Part shown: positions 27,418 to 35,745 of the stretch, piece by piece
How positions within the stretch are numbered: position 1 is the stretch's first letter
Layout: every line of letters begins with the position of its first letter
Translations under genes and position numbers: made by a program
The notes under the pieces: model-generated
Seen by the model: the letters and a program-made list of their open reading frames with translations, nothing else
Told to the model about the DNA's origin: nothing
Databases searched by the model: none
Assembly (NCBI GenBank): GCA_963777565.1
Contig: CAVZQZ010000006.1
Span: 588,940-652,939, forward strand
DNA from: CALMEC01 sp963777565
GTDB lineage: Bacteria > Actinomycetota > Thermoleophilia > Miltoncostaeales > Miltoncostaeaceae
DNA length: 64,000 bases
Reading direction: 5' to 3'

Positions 27418-28459
27418 GTGGACGCGGTCTTCGCGGCCGACGAGCCGCTCGCCGAGCTGCACGCGCATCTCGGTGGCGGAGTCGACGCCGCGACCATGTG
27501 GGAGCTCGCCCACGAGCAGGGCATCAAGCTCCCGTATCGACGACTACTGGGCGTTCGCCCGCGCCACGAACGTCGGCGCCGGGATTGACGGTCTGGACGG
27601 CCTCGACCGCGATCTACCACCTCACGGAGCTCATCCAGAGCAGCCCGGACGGGGTGTTCCGCGCGGTGCACGGGATGATCTCGGCGGCGCCTACCGGTCG
27701 CAGCGGATCACGACCCACGAGGTGCGCTTCAACCCCGCCAAGCGCAACCGCGGCGGCGAGCGCGACCTCGACGCGATCGTGATGTCGGCCGTGCACGGCG
27801 TCGACCGGGCGATGCTCGAGTACCCGATCCGGGCGGGCGTGACGCTGATGATGGACCGCTGCTTCTCGCTCGAGCTGAACGCCGCGATCGTGGAGCGGGC
27901 GATCCGGTTCGCGACCGGGGCGTGGTGGCGATCGACATCGGCGGCCCGAGGCCCGCCGGGTCGTCGCCGCCGTACCACTACTCGGACCTCGCGCCGCTCG
28001 TCGACCGTGCGCGGGACGCCGGGCTTGGGCGTGACCTTCCACGCCGGTGAGGAGGGCGTCAACGCCCCGGACCCCGGCGCCGTACCTCGCGGAGATCGCG
28101 GCAGGTCGTCGAGCTGGGCGTCGACCGCATCGGCCACGGGATCATCGCCGCGTTCGAGCCCCGACTCGCAGAGCGCATCGCCGAACGGGGGATCGTGCTC
28201 GAGGTCTGTCCCACGTCGAACGTGAAGCACCGGCGCCGTTCGCGACGAGGAGCAGGTGGCCGAGATCGTCTTCGCCCTGCGCGCCGCGGGCGTGGAGGTG
28301 GTGATCGCCACCGACGGCCCGGAGATGATCGGCACACGGCTGCGCGCCGAGTACGCGATGCTGGTGCGCCTGGGCGCGTTTACGAAGGCACAGGCGCGAG
28401 AGATGAACGCCCGCGCGCACGAGGTGAGCTTCGCGACTGGCTGGCGCGCGCGGGACTGA
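27418..28459 (+). pseudogene. adenosine deaminase-like metal hydrolase, frameshifted, with a changed TDD motif
   Basis: Start GTG 27418 (VDAVFAADEPLAELHAHLGG, with the HxH metal motif). Pieces in three frames continue DDYWAFARATNVGAG, YHLTELIQSSPDGVFRAVHG, then EVRFNPAKRN, VTFHAGEEGVNAP (His/Glu), LGVDRIGHGIIAAF, IVLEVCPTSNVKHGAV and VEVVIATDGPEMIGTRL. The fold and most ligands match ADA. In place of the usual TDDP the sequence has TDGP, keeping the metal Asp but losing the second. Either the substrate differs or the change is an error. About six indels break it. Confidence 0.78.
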
Positions 28460-28694
28460 GATGTTCCCGGCGTCGGCGGATCCCGCATGATGAGTGACGT
28501 CTCTCCCGAATCGCGCGCATCCTGCCGATAGACGATTTGCGGTGTTGGGACGCCGCGTGCTGCGTGTGACCCCCTGGACATGGGAAGGGTCGGGATGGTG
28601 CCAAGGAACTTGCTGATCGAGGCCGCGCCCGGCGCGCCCCCCCGCGCCGCAGCCGCGGGTTTCGCATGCCGGCGGCGGGGGGAGGGCGAGGGTC

Positions 28695-30731
28695 ATGGAT
28701 GAGCCCCAGAAGAAGCGTCTCACGCGCAAGAAGGTCGAACCGCCCGCGCCGCGCCAGCCGCGTGTGCGGCCGCGGCTGGCGGTGACGGTCCTCGGCGACC
28801 CGGGGGCGGAGTTGCTGCCGCTCAACGTGGTCGCCCCGCCCCCCAAGCCAGTCGACGTCTGGGCGACGCTTGATCTCGCTGCCACGCTCGGCATCGAGGT
28901 GCCGCCGGAGGAGCCGCCCGCCACCCCCGAGACGCCGCCCGCGACGACAGAGGCGCCTGCCGCGAACGGCCGGGCCAAGACGGCACCGGCATCCCCGGCG
29001 GGCCGCGGGTCGAAGCCACGCGCCCGTCAGGACGCGACCGCCGCCGCACCCGCAGCCCGGCCGCGCCGCAGCGAGGCGTCCCGGCCGACGGGCCGCACGG
29101 AGCGCGGTACCGCTGCGGCGGCACGCGCGGACGAGCCGGCCTCCACCGCGCCGCTCGAGGCGATCCCGTGGCCCACCGAGGTCTCGGCCGGGGCTTGGTC
29201 ACCAGAGGCCGCCCCGGCGGCGCCACCGAGTGAGGCCCCTGCGCCCACCGAGGCTGACGCCGCCAGCACTGCTCTCCAGCCGGCCGAGTCCCCGGCCCAG
29301 CCGGCCGTGCTCGCCCAGTCAACTGCTCCGCCGGAGACCCTCTGGCCGGAGGCCACCCAGATCACCGCCGCCGCGGAACCTGCCGTCGAGACCACGCCGA
29401 CCGACGCCAAGATCACGACCGAGACGCCCGACGAGCCGACCGCGGCGACCGGCGCGTCGGCCGACGAGACCAGCACGCCGCAGGCCGCGGAAGCCTCGAA
29501 GGCCGAGGACCCGGCCCCGGAGCCCGTGCCCGCCGAGGCGAAACCGGCTTCCGAGCAGGTCGCGACGGCACGCCCGGCTCCGAAGGACGCGCCGGCGGCG
29601 AATGCGCCGACGGCGGAGGAGATCGCCGAGCCGGTGGTCCAGCCCGCTGCAGACGTCGTCACCGAGCCGGGGTCCGAGCCCGTCGCCGAGACGGTGGCCG
29701 ACCCGGCGGCTGAGCCTGTGGCCGACACGACCGAGGCCACGGTGGAAGCGGTCGCCGAGCCGGTCGCCGAGCCGGTGGACGTCGAAGTGACGCCGACGGT
29801 GGAGGGGCCGGTCACCGAGGCATCGGTCACCGAGGCATCGCTCATCGAGGAGATCGCGCCTGCTCCGGAGGCTGTCGCCCCCGCGCCGCCCATCGCCACA
29901 CCCGAGCCGGCTCCGCCCGCACGGCCGAAGGCTCGCGCCCGCAAGCCCCGGTCCCGCACCGCTCCCCCGGCGGACGCGCCGGAGGCAATCCCCGAGCCGA
30001 CGGTCGAGGTTGCGCCGGCTCCCGAGGCGACGTTGCCCGAGGTCGTGACGCCTGCGCCCGTGGCCCCCGCCCGGATGCGGCCAGCAGCACGCGCGGCGAG
30101 CCCGTACCCGACGGCGAAGCGCGCCCAAACCCCCCCGCCTGCACCCCCTGACCCCCCACCGACGCCCGAGCCCGTCGCCGAGCGCGTCGAGTCACCGGCC
30201 CCGATCCCGCCGGAGGCGCCGGTCACCCGCCGCCGTGGCATCGGCCCAATCGCTCCGGCCGCCACACCGGCGGCGATGCCCAACGCCCCCGTGCCGCGGT
30301 ACGTCGTGGACGCACCGGGGTGGCCTCGTCCGGGTGAGCTGGACGCCGCCGCGAAGGGCAAGGACGCGACCGCCGAGCCCGGGTCGACTCCGGCGCCGGC
30401 AGCCGACGGGGGTTGGCGTCCCTACCGGGCCGTCTACACGCCAACCAGCCTGCCCAAGTCGGAGCCGGTCGACGACACGCCGAACTGGAAGGCCAACAAC
30501 CCGTTCGACCCCCAGCCCGACCCGCCGGCGGAGTCACGCCAGATCAGGCAGCGCCCGCGTGGCACGAGCGGGGATGCACGGGGCACCCGCGCGCACGAAA
30601 TCGCCGAGCAAGTGCGCCAAGCCCTCGACGCCGACGAGCTTCCTCCCCACTTCGACAAGCTCGTGGCGAGCATGCTCTCGGCCTACGTCGACGACCCGAA
30701 GGCCGAAACGGGCGAGCCCACGGGCCGCTGA
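28695..30731 (+). CDS. 678-residue Ala/Pro/Glu-rich, probably disordered protein
   Basis: ATG 28695 is preceded by a purine-rich GGGGGGAGGGCGAGGG. The short conserved-looking ends are N-terminal MDEPQKKRLTRKKVEPPAP and C-terminal NPFDPQPDPPAESRQI ... EIAEQVRQALDADELPPHFDKL. The 550 residues between are low-complexity Ala, Pro, Glu, Thr and Val with no predictable fold and no signal peptide or membrane segment. Codon third positions are strongly G/C, which supports real coding on this strand against the long antisense frames. No family recognised; a nucleoid or envelope-linker role is only a guess. Confidence 0.65.
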   Translation: MDEPQKKRLTRKKVEPPAPRQPRVRPRLAVTVLGDPGAELLPLNVVAPPPKPVDVWATLDLAATLGIEVPPEEPPATPETPPATTEAPAANGRAKTAPASPAGRGSKPRARQDATAAAPAARPRRSEASRPTGRTERGTAAAARADEPASTAPLEAIPWPTEVSAGAWSPEAAPAAPPSEAPAPTEADAASTALQPAESPAQPAVLAQSTAPPETLWPEATQITAAAEPAVETTPTDAKITTETPDEPTAATGASADETSTPQAAEASKAEDPAPEPVPAEAKPASEQVATARPAPKDAPAANAPTAEEIAEPVVQPAADVVTEPGSEPVAETVADPAAEPVADTTEATVEAVAEPVAEPVDVEVTPTVEGPVTEASVTEASLIEEIAPAPEAVAPAPPIATPEPAPPARPKARARKPRSRTAPPADAPEAIPEPTVEVAPAPEATLPEVVTPAPVAPARMRPAARAASPYPTAKRAQTPPPAPPDPPPTPEPVAERVESPAPIPPEAPVTRRRGIGPIAPAATPAAMPNAPVPRYVVDAPGWPRPGELDAAAKGKDATAEPGSTPAPAADGGWRPYRAVYTPTSLPKSEPVDDTPNWKANNPFDPQPDPPAESRQIRQRPRGTSGDARGTRAHEIAEQVRQALDADELPPHFDKLVASMLSAYVDDPKAETGEPTGR

Positions 30732-30761
30732 GCGCTGCTGGCGTGGCGCCCGTCGCCGGGA

Positions 30762-31856
30762 TCAGTTCCCCGGTGACGGGCCGCCCTGGCCGATGGCCTC
30801 GCTGATCGATCGCACCCCGGCCTGGTCGCACAGCAGGAGCAGGTCCTCGTTGATGCGGTGCGGGAGCCCTGCCCCCTCGTAGACGAAACCGGTATAGATC
30901 TGCACCAGCGACGCGCCGGCAAGGATCTTCGCCCAGGCGTCGGCGGCGCTGAAGATCCCGCCGACCCCGATGACGGGGAGTCCCCCGGCGAGGAGGTGAA
31001 CGCGGCGCAACACGTTGTCGCTCAGCGATCGCAACGGCGCCCCTGAGAGACCGCCGGTCTCGGCGGCGAGCGGCGAGGCAACGCCCTCACGGCCTACGGT
31101 GGTGTTGGTGACGATGAGACCCGCGACGCCGCGGTCGCGGGCGATCCCGACGATCGCCTCGAGGGCGGCCTGGTCGAGGTCGGGCGCGATCTTCACGAGG
31201 ATGGGCTTCCCGAGCCCGTTGGCGCGGTTCGCGGCGGCGATGCGCGCGACGAGCGTCTCGAGGGCGTTGCGCTCCTGGAGATCCCGCAGGCCGGGGGTGT
31301 TCGGCGAGCTCACGTTGACGGTGACGTAGTCGCCGAAGGACGCGATGCGGGAAAACGTGGCGACGTAGTCGGCCGCGGCGTCCTCGGCCACCTTCGTCTT
31401 CCCGATGTTGATGCCGAGTGGGATCCGGTGGGCGCGGCCGGAACGCTCCCACCGCTTGAGCCGCTCGGCGACGGCGTCCGCCCCGTCGCTGTTGAAGCCG
31501 AGGCGGTTGATGAGACCGCGTTCGTCCGGGAGCCTGAACACCCGGGGCTTCGGGTTGCCGGGCTGGCGCTGGGCCGTGACGGTGCCGATCTCCGCGAAGC
31601 CGAACCCGAGGTTCGCCCATGCGGGCACGGCATCGGCCTGCTTGTCGAACCCCGCGGCGAGGCCGACCGGGTTCGGGAAGCGAAGCCCCCAGAGCTCCTG
31701 CGCCAGTCGTTCGTCGTCCACCCGAAGGCGCCGCTCCACGAGCGCCCCGAGCGGTGGCGTGCGGGCGAGCACGGCGAGCGACGCCATTGCGACCGCGTGG
31801 GCGCGCTCGGGTTCGAGTCGGAAGAGCAGTGGCCGCACGACGGTCCGGTGGATCAC
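30762..31856 (-). CDS. pyrD: dihydroorotate dehydrogenase (quinone), class 2
   Basis: 364 residues, usual length. The class 2 N-terminal membrane helix region (RPLLFRLEPERAHAVAMASL) precedes the barrel. Signatures are NPVGLAAGFDKQA, RLGFNSDGADAV, VNVSSPNTPGLRDLQ (catalytic Ser), LIVTNTT and GVGGIFSAADAWAKILAGASLVQIYTG (FMN phosphate site). It oxidises dihydroorotate to orotate with a quinone acceptor. Its start overlaps the stop of the pterin dehydratase by 4 bases. Confidence 0.97.
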   Translation of the reverse strand: MIHRTVVRPLLFRLEPERAHAVAMASLAVLARTPPLGALVERRLRVDDERLAQELWGLRFPNPVGLAAGFDKQADAVPAWANLGFGFAEIGTVTAQRQPGNPKPRVFRLPDERGLINRLGFNSDGADAVAERLKRWERSGRAHRIPLGINIGKTKVAEDAAADYVATFSRIASFGDYVTVNVSSPNTPGLRDLQERNALETLVARIAAANRANGLGKPILVKIAPDLDQAALEAIVGIARDRGVAGLIVTNTTVGREGVASPLAAETGGLSGAPLRSLSDNVLRRVHLLAGGLPVIGVGGIFSAADAWAKILAGASLVQIYTGFVYEGAGLPHRINEDLLLLCDQAGVRSISEAIGQGGPSPGN

Positions 31857-32140
31857 GCCCCGGCGAGCTGGTCGGCCTGTCGGGCGAGGGCGATATCCTT
31901 CTCGGTGATTCCGCCCTGGCTGTGGGTGGCGAGCGTCACGGTGACCCGGTTCCAGGAGATCACGAGGTCCGGGTGATGGTCGGCGGCCTCCGCGGCATCG
32001 GCGAGCCGGTTTACGAAGCCCACCGACCCCATGAAGCCGCCCTCGAAGCTGAACTGGCGGACGATCGCTTCACCCGCTCGCTCCCAGCCGGGCATCCCGG
32101 CAAGCGCGGCGTCGATCTCGTCGGTGGTGAGGAGCGGCAT
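31853..32140 (-). CDS. pterin-4a-carbinolamine dehydratase
   Basis: 95 residues from the ATG at 32140 (MPLLTTDEIDAAL). Family features: FSFEGGFMGSVGFVNRLADAA, the catalytic ADHHPDL motif, and VTVTLATHSQGGITEKDIALA. It dehydrates 4a-hydroxytetrahydropterin. It is coupled to pyrD by an ATGA overlap. A truncated second gene of this family lies at 51.3-51.6 kb. Confidence 0.93.
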   Translation of the reverse strand: MPLLTTDEIDAALAGMPGWERAGEAIVRQFSFEGGFMGSVGFVNRLADAAEAADHHPDLVISWNRVTVTLATHSQGGITEKDIALARQADQLAGA

Positions 32141-32204
32141 CTCGTTCTCCTGGTCTCGTCTGCTCGGCTGCTCTGCGCGAACCCTACCGCCGGGCGTGGC
32201 GCAC

Positions 32205-32909
32205 TCAGGCCCGGCCGTACACCGGCAGTGCCGCACCGGTGACCGCCCGCGCGGCGTCGGAGCACAGAAAGGCGATGACGGCTGCCAGGTCCGCGGGCGC
32301 AACCCACTTCGCGGTGTCAGCGTCGGGCTGAGCGGCGCGGTTGCCGGGGGTGTCGATGACGCTCGGAAGCACGCAGTTCACCGTGACCCCGTCGTGCTTG
32401 ACCTCGTTGGATGCGGCCAGCACGAGCGCGATGAGCGCGGCCTTGCCGGCCGCGTACGCGCTACCGCCGGCGAACGGCGCCAGGGCGGCCCGGCTCGAGA
32501 CGGCGACCACCCGCCCGCCGCCGCGGCGGACCATCCCGGGGAGGAACGCGCCCATCATCACGGCCGCGCTGGTGGCGTTGAGGTCGAGCTGGCGGTGCCA
32601 CTCGTCGGTGGTCATCTCGCCGAGGGGCCGGTCGCCGAGGTAGCCGCCGACGAGGTGCACGAGCGCCCAACAACCCCCCTCGCCGTCGAGCTCGGCGGCG
32701 AGCCCGCCGGCGTCGCCGGAGTCGGTCACGTCGAGCTTGCGGAGCTCAACCCGGTCGCCGAGGGCGCGCTGGGCCTGCTCGGCCTCCCGGTCCACCACCC
32801 ATGTGACGATGGTCCGGTACCCCGCATCCGCGAACGCGGAGCTGACCGCAAGCCCGAGCCCACCGGTTCCGCCGGTCACGACTGCGGTCCTTCGGTCTGC
32901 CTCGCTCAC
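32205..32909 (-). CDS. short-chain dehydrogenase/reductase
   Basis: 234 residues from a GTG at 32909. The cofactor motif is VVTGGTGGLGLAV, followed by HLVGGYLGD (position of NNAG), VAVSSRAALAPFAGG with catalytic Ser, and SAYAAGKAALIAL with the YxxxK pair. C-terminal ITGAALPVYGR-like end (VTGAALPVYGRA) is typical. Substrate unknown. Confidence 0.9.
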   Translation of the reverse strand: MSEADRRTAVVTGGTGGLGLAVSSAFADAGYRTIVTWVVDREAEQAQRALGDRVELRKLDVTDSGDAGGLAAELDGEGGCWALVHLVGGYLGDRPLGEMTTDEWHRQLDLNATSAAVMMGAFLPGMVRRGGGRVVAVSSRAALAPFAGGSAYAAGKAALIALVLAASNEVKHDGVTVNCVLPSVIDTPGNRAAQPDADTAKWVAPADLAAVIAFLCSDAARAVTGAALPVYGRA

Positions 32910-33048
32910 TGCGCCTCCCGGACATGGATGGCCGACCGCTCGACTTTAACCGACGCCGCCGGCCCACAGCGGTGCCCTACGGATCACGCGGCACCCGATC
33001 GCGCTAGCGTTCCGTCGAGGTGGTCCCGCCGGCCGGGATACCTCGAAT

Positions 33049-33121
33049 GGGCCGTTAGCTCAGCTGGTAGAGCAGGGGACTTTTAATCCCAAGGTCCTGG
33101 GTTCGAGTCCCAGACGGCCCA
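33049..33121 (+). tRNA. tRNA-Lys (anticodon UUU), integration site
   Basis: Complete 73-base cloverleaf: acceptor gggccgt/acggccc, D-arm agctcagctggtagagc, anticodon arm ggga-cttttaa-tccc with TTT, T-arm cctgg-gttcgag-tcccag, discriminator A. CCA is not encoded. A tyrosine integrase lies 93 bases downstream, and a degenerate copy of its last 34 bases is present at 58.4 kb. Confidence 0.97.
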
Positions 33122-33123
33122 TC
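33088..33123 (+). mobile_element. candidate attL: 3' end of tRNA-Lys
   Basis: The 36 bases from the anticodon stem to just past the tRNA end recur at 58398-58433 in the same orientation with 4 mismatches. A direct repeat of a tRNA 3' end next to an integrase is the usual footprint of a tyrosine-recombinase element. Confidence 0.65.
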
Positions 33124-33195
33124 CACGAGATCCCTTTCGGAGAAAGAGTCTGCGGGCGTCATCGACTCGCCGACATGGGTCGTCACATGCCCTCG

Positions 33196-33213
33196 TGCAA
33201 ACGCCTTGCAAAC
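33196..33213. promoter_or_regulatory. candidate integrase arm-type sites (TGCAAAC direct repeat)
   Basis: TGCAAAC occurs at 33196-33202 and 33207-33213, an 11-base period, between the tRNA and the end of the integrase gene. Integrases of this family bind short direct repeats beside the core site. Confidence 0.4.
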
Positions 33214-34362
33214 CTAGGCGCCGAAGACGAGCGCGGCCACACGGGCCGCGGCTTCCTCCTCGAGCGCCGGGATGGCGTGGCTGTAGGTGTTGAGGGTGAC
33301 CCCGACGTCGCCGTGGCCGAGGCGTTCGCTCACGATCTTCGGGTGGACGCCCGCCTGCAGGGCGAGGGTGGCGTGTGTGTGCCGCAGATCGTGGAAGCGG
33401 ATGCGCGGGAGGTTGGCGTCGCGGACGCTCAGCGCGAAGAGCTTCGAGAGACGCTCGGGATGCATGAGTTGGCCGTCCTCCCGGCGAACACGAGGTCCTG
33501 GTCCTGGTAGGCGGGGCCGAGGGCGAGCTTCTCCCTGGCCTGCCGTGCGCGATGGGCCCGAAGGGCGCCGAGGGTGGCGGGGTCGAGCGCGATGTTGCGA
33601 CGGCTGCGCTCGGTCTTGGGGTCCGACCACACGACCTCGTATCCGGAGGTCACCAAGCTCCGGCGCACGGCGAGGCGGCTCGCGCCCTCGTCGAGGTCCC
33701 GCCCACTTGAGGCCGGCGATCTCCCCGCGTCGCATCCCGGTCGTGGCCGCCAGGACGAACGCGGCGTGGAGACGGTGGGAGCCGGTGTGCTCGAGGAACG
33801 CACGAAGCTCCGCGGCGCTCCAGGTCCGCATCTCGGCGGCGCGTGCGCTTTTGGGGGTCGGCGGGTCGGCGAAGTCGGCGGGGTTCCGGGTCAGGAGGCT
33901 CCAACGGACCGCGTCGCGCAGGGCCTTGTGGAGTATCACGTGCACGTACCTCACCGTCCGGGGTTTGAGACCACCGTCCCCGTCGGCACGCCCGTCCGTC
34001 AGGAGGCGCGAATACAGGCCGTTCAACTGCACCGCATCGAGGCGTTGCAGAGGGGTGTCGCCGAGTCGCGGGAGGACGTGCAGCCGGATGTTGCGCGCGT
34101 AGGATTCGTAGGTGCTCGCCCGGACCCGGGTCTGGATCGAGGAGAGCCACTCCTCGAGATAGGCGCCCAGGGTCGTGGTGGAGGGGGCGACGTACTCCCC
34201 CCGGCCGATACGCCCGACGATCTCGGTGAGCGCGCGCTCGGCCTCCTTGCGCGTGCGGAAGCCGGAGTGCCATTTCTGGCGGCGCTTGCCGGTCGCGGGA
34301 TCCCGGCCGATGTCGACGACGACGGCCCAGGTGGCGCCACGTTTGCGGACATGTCCCCTCAC
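33214..34362 (-). pseudogene. int: tyrosine-recombinase integrase, two frameshifts
   Basis: About 385 residues when corrected. The N-terminal arm-binding domain (HVRKRGATWAVVVDIGRDP, WHSGFRTRKEAERAL) and SAM-like core-binding domain (LGAYLEEWLSSIQTRV) precede the catalytic domain. Arg I is in TTGMRRGEIAGLKW, the His-x-x-Arg box is FHDLRHTHATLAL, and the Tyr region is LGHGDVGVTLNTYSHAIP. The middle is out of frame: an extra base near 33700 and a missing base near 33490. The motifs needed for catalysis are all present, so it may be live in the true sequence. It is coupled to the regulator upstream. Confidence 0.88.
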
Positions 34363-35066
34363 GGGATATCCAGCCGCCGGACCCGAGCGATTTTCTTTGC
34401 GAGGGCATCGTCCAGCCCTCGGGATGCATGACCTCTCGCTTGCGCTGTCTTCGCGCCAGCTTTCTCGGCGACCTGGTCGCGTTGGTCGGTCAGGCTGTGT
34501 CCCCAGAGCGCGACCGCTGCGCAGGAGACCTCGAAACCTGTGACCTTGTCTGGAGACCTCGAGAGCCTGAGCGCCCGGTTGATCCTCACCGCCGTCCGCC
34601 GCTCCGTTTCGCCGGCGTGGTGAAGGGCGAGGATTGCTTTGGCTCTGTCCTTCAGCCCGTAGCGCTTGGCCAGGTCGCGGTCGCGGTCAATCCGGAGGAT
34701 GAAGTTCGCCTGTTCGATCTGCGCGAGCAGCCCCGTCCCCATACCGGCCTCCTGGTACAGCCTTCCCAGAAGTTCGCCGGGCAGGAGGCAACCGTCGATC
34801 AGGATCTCGTCGTTCTCTGGCGCCCTCAGCAACGCGGAGGGTGAGGTGCTGAGCACTTCGGCCAGTAGCAGGAACTCCCCGACGCCGAGGTCGCGCTTGC
34901 CGGCCTCCAGCATCGTCACGCCGGGGCGAGTCCAGCGTAACCCCGTCTTGCGCATCCGCTCCGCGACCTCCTCCTGGGTCAACCCGAGCTCATCGCGGCG
35001 TATCGACGCGTTGGCCCCGACGACCTTTGCCAGTGACCGGGGACCCATTTCGTTCGTGCATCCCAT
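34359..35066 (-). CDS. XRE-family transcriptional regulator of the element
   Basis: About 235 residues from the ATG at 35066 (MGCTNEMGPRSL); the ATG at 35048 is an alternative. The helix-turn-helix is IRRDELGLTQEEVAERMRKTG and RPGVTMLEAGKRDLGVGEFLLLA. The C-terminal half is helical and charged (RIDRDRDLAKRYGLKDRAKA) with no recognised domain. Its stop overlaps the integrase start. It is divergent from the excisionase-like gene, so it probably controls the element's switch from this intergenic region. Confidence 0.75.
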   Translation of the reverse strand: MGCTNEMGPRSLAKVVGANASIRRDELGLTQEEVAERMRKTGLRWTRPGVTMLEAGKRDLGVGEFLLLAEVLSTSPSALLRAPENDEILIDGCLLPGELLGRLYQEAGMGTGLLAQIEQANFILRIDRDRDLAKRYGLKDRAKAILALHHAGETERRTAVRINRALRLSRSPDKVTGFEVSCAAVALWGHSLTDQRDQVAEKAGAKTAQARGHASRGLDDALAKKIARVRRLDIP

Positions 35067-35161
35067 CCTCCAATCGATCCACAGGCGTCCCTGAATCCTA
35101 CGCCTGACTTGTGCTACCGTCAAGCGTATCGTAAATCTTCGCCTGCATCGGGGGATGCTGA
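35067..35161. promoter_or_regulatory. divergent promoter region of the element
   Basis: 95-base gap between the XRE regulator and the excisionase-like gene, less G/C-rich than its surroundings (acttgtgctaccgtcaagcg). It should hold both promoters and the operator. Confidence 0.5.
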
Positions 35162-35413
35162 ATGGACAATCGATCGACGGCTCCAGAGCTACTTCAGGAG
35201 CTTCCACCAACACTCACCGTCCCGGAGGTGGCCCGCGTCCTGCGGATCTCCCGGGGAGCGGCCTACGAGGCGATCCGAAGCGGGGCCCTGCCCGGCGCGA
35301 TCCGGGTCGGCCGGACGATCCGGGTACCGAAAACGGCGGTCGCCCGACTCCTCGGGGCCGACGCTCCGGGGACGGACGAGACTCACGAGGCGGATGGGAG
35401 GACGAGCCGATGA
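35162..35413 (+). CDS. excisionase-like helix-turn-helix protein
   Basis: 83 residues. A single winged-helix MerR/HTH_17 domain: LTVPEVARVLRISRGAAYEAI, RSGALPGAIRVGRTIRVPKTA. Proteins like this accompany tyrosine integrases as recombination directionality factors or replication initiators. Its stop overlaps the next ATG (ATGA). Confidence 0.82.
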   Translation: MDNRSTAPELLQELPPTLTVPEVARVLRISRGAAYEAIRSGALPGAIRVGRTIRVPKTAVARLLGADAPGTDETHEADGRTSR

Positions 35414-35745
35414 GCGCGCGATCCTTCTACGAGGACCTGGGTATCTCTCAGAGCGGGAGCGCCCAGGATGGGGTTCCCGTCACCTGCTTCACCTGTTCGA
35501 CGACGAGAAGCCGCGGACACGCCGACCTCGTCGCCTACATCGACCTGGCGACCGGCGACTGGCGCTGCTACAAGTGCGGACGCAGCGGAGGGCCCCTCGA
35601 CGCTGCGCTCGCCCTCGGCTTCACGCCGACGGACGCGGAGGTCGCGTTAGTCGCACACGACCTGGCGGGAGATCCCCCTCCCCCACCACCGCCGACGCAC
35701 AGGTGCACAGGTCGGACGCCGTCCACACGGAAAGCTCAGCCGTGA
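35410..35745 (+). CDS. zinc-ribbon (CHC2 primase-like) small protein
   Basis: 111 residues. Two cysteine pairs, VTCFTCSTTRSRGHADL and WRCYKCGRSGGPLDAAL, are spaced like the zinc-binding domain of DnaG-type primases or mobile-element replication proteins. The end is Pro-rich. It is translationally coupled to the HTH protein before it and the P-loop ATPase after it, forming a three-gene module. Confidence 0.7.
   Translation: MSARSFYEDLGISQSGSAQDGVPVTCFTCSTTRSRGHADLVAYIDLATGDWRCYKCGRSGGPLDAALALGFTPTDAEVALVAHDLAGDPPPPPPPTHRCTGRTPSTRKAQP

Noticed and set aside
29027..30361. Long leftward frame antisense to the 678-residue protein
   Set aside because: Gly/Ala/Ser-rich shadow typical of high-GC low-complexity DNA; no family motif and no good start context.
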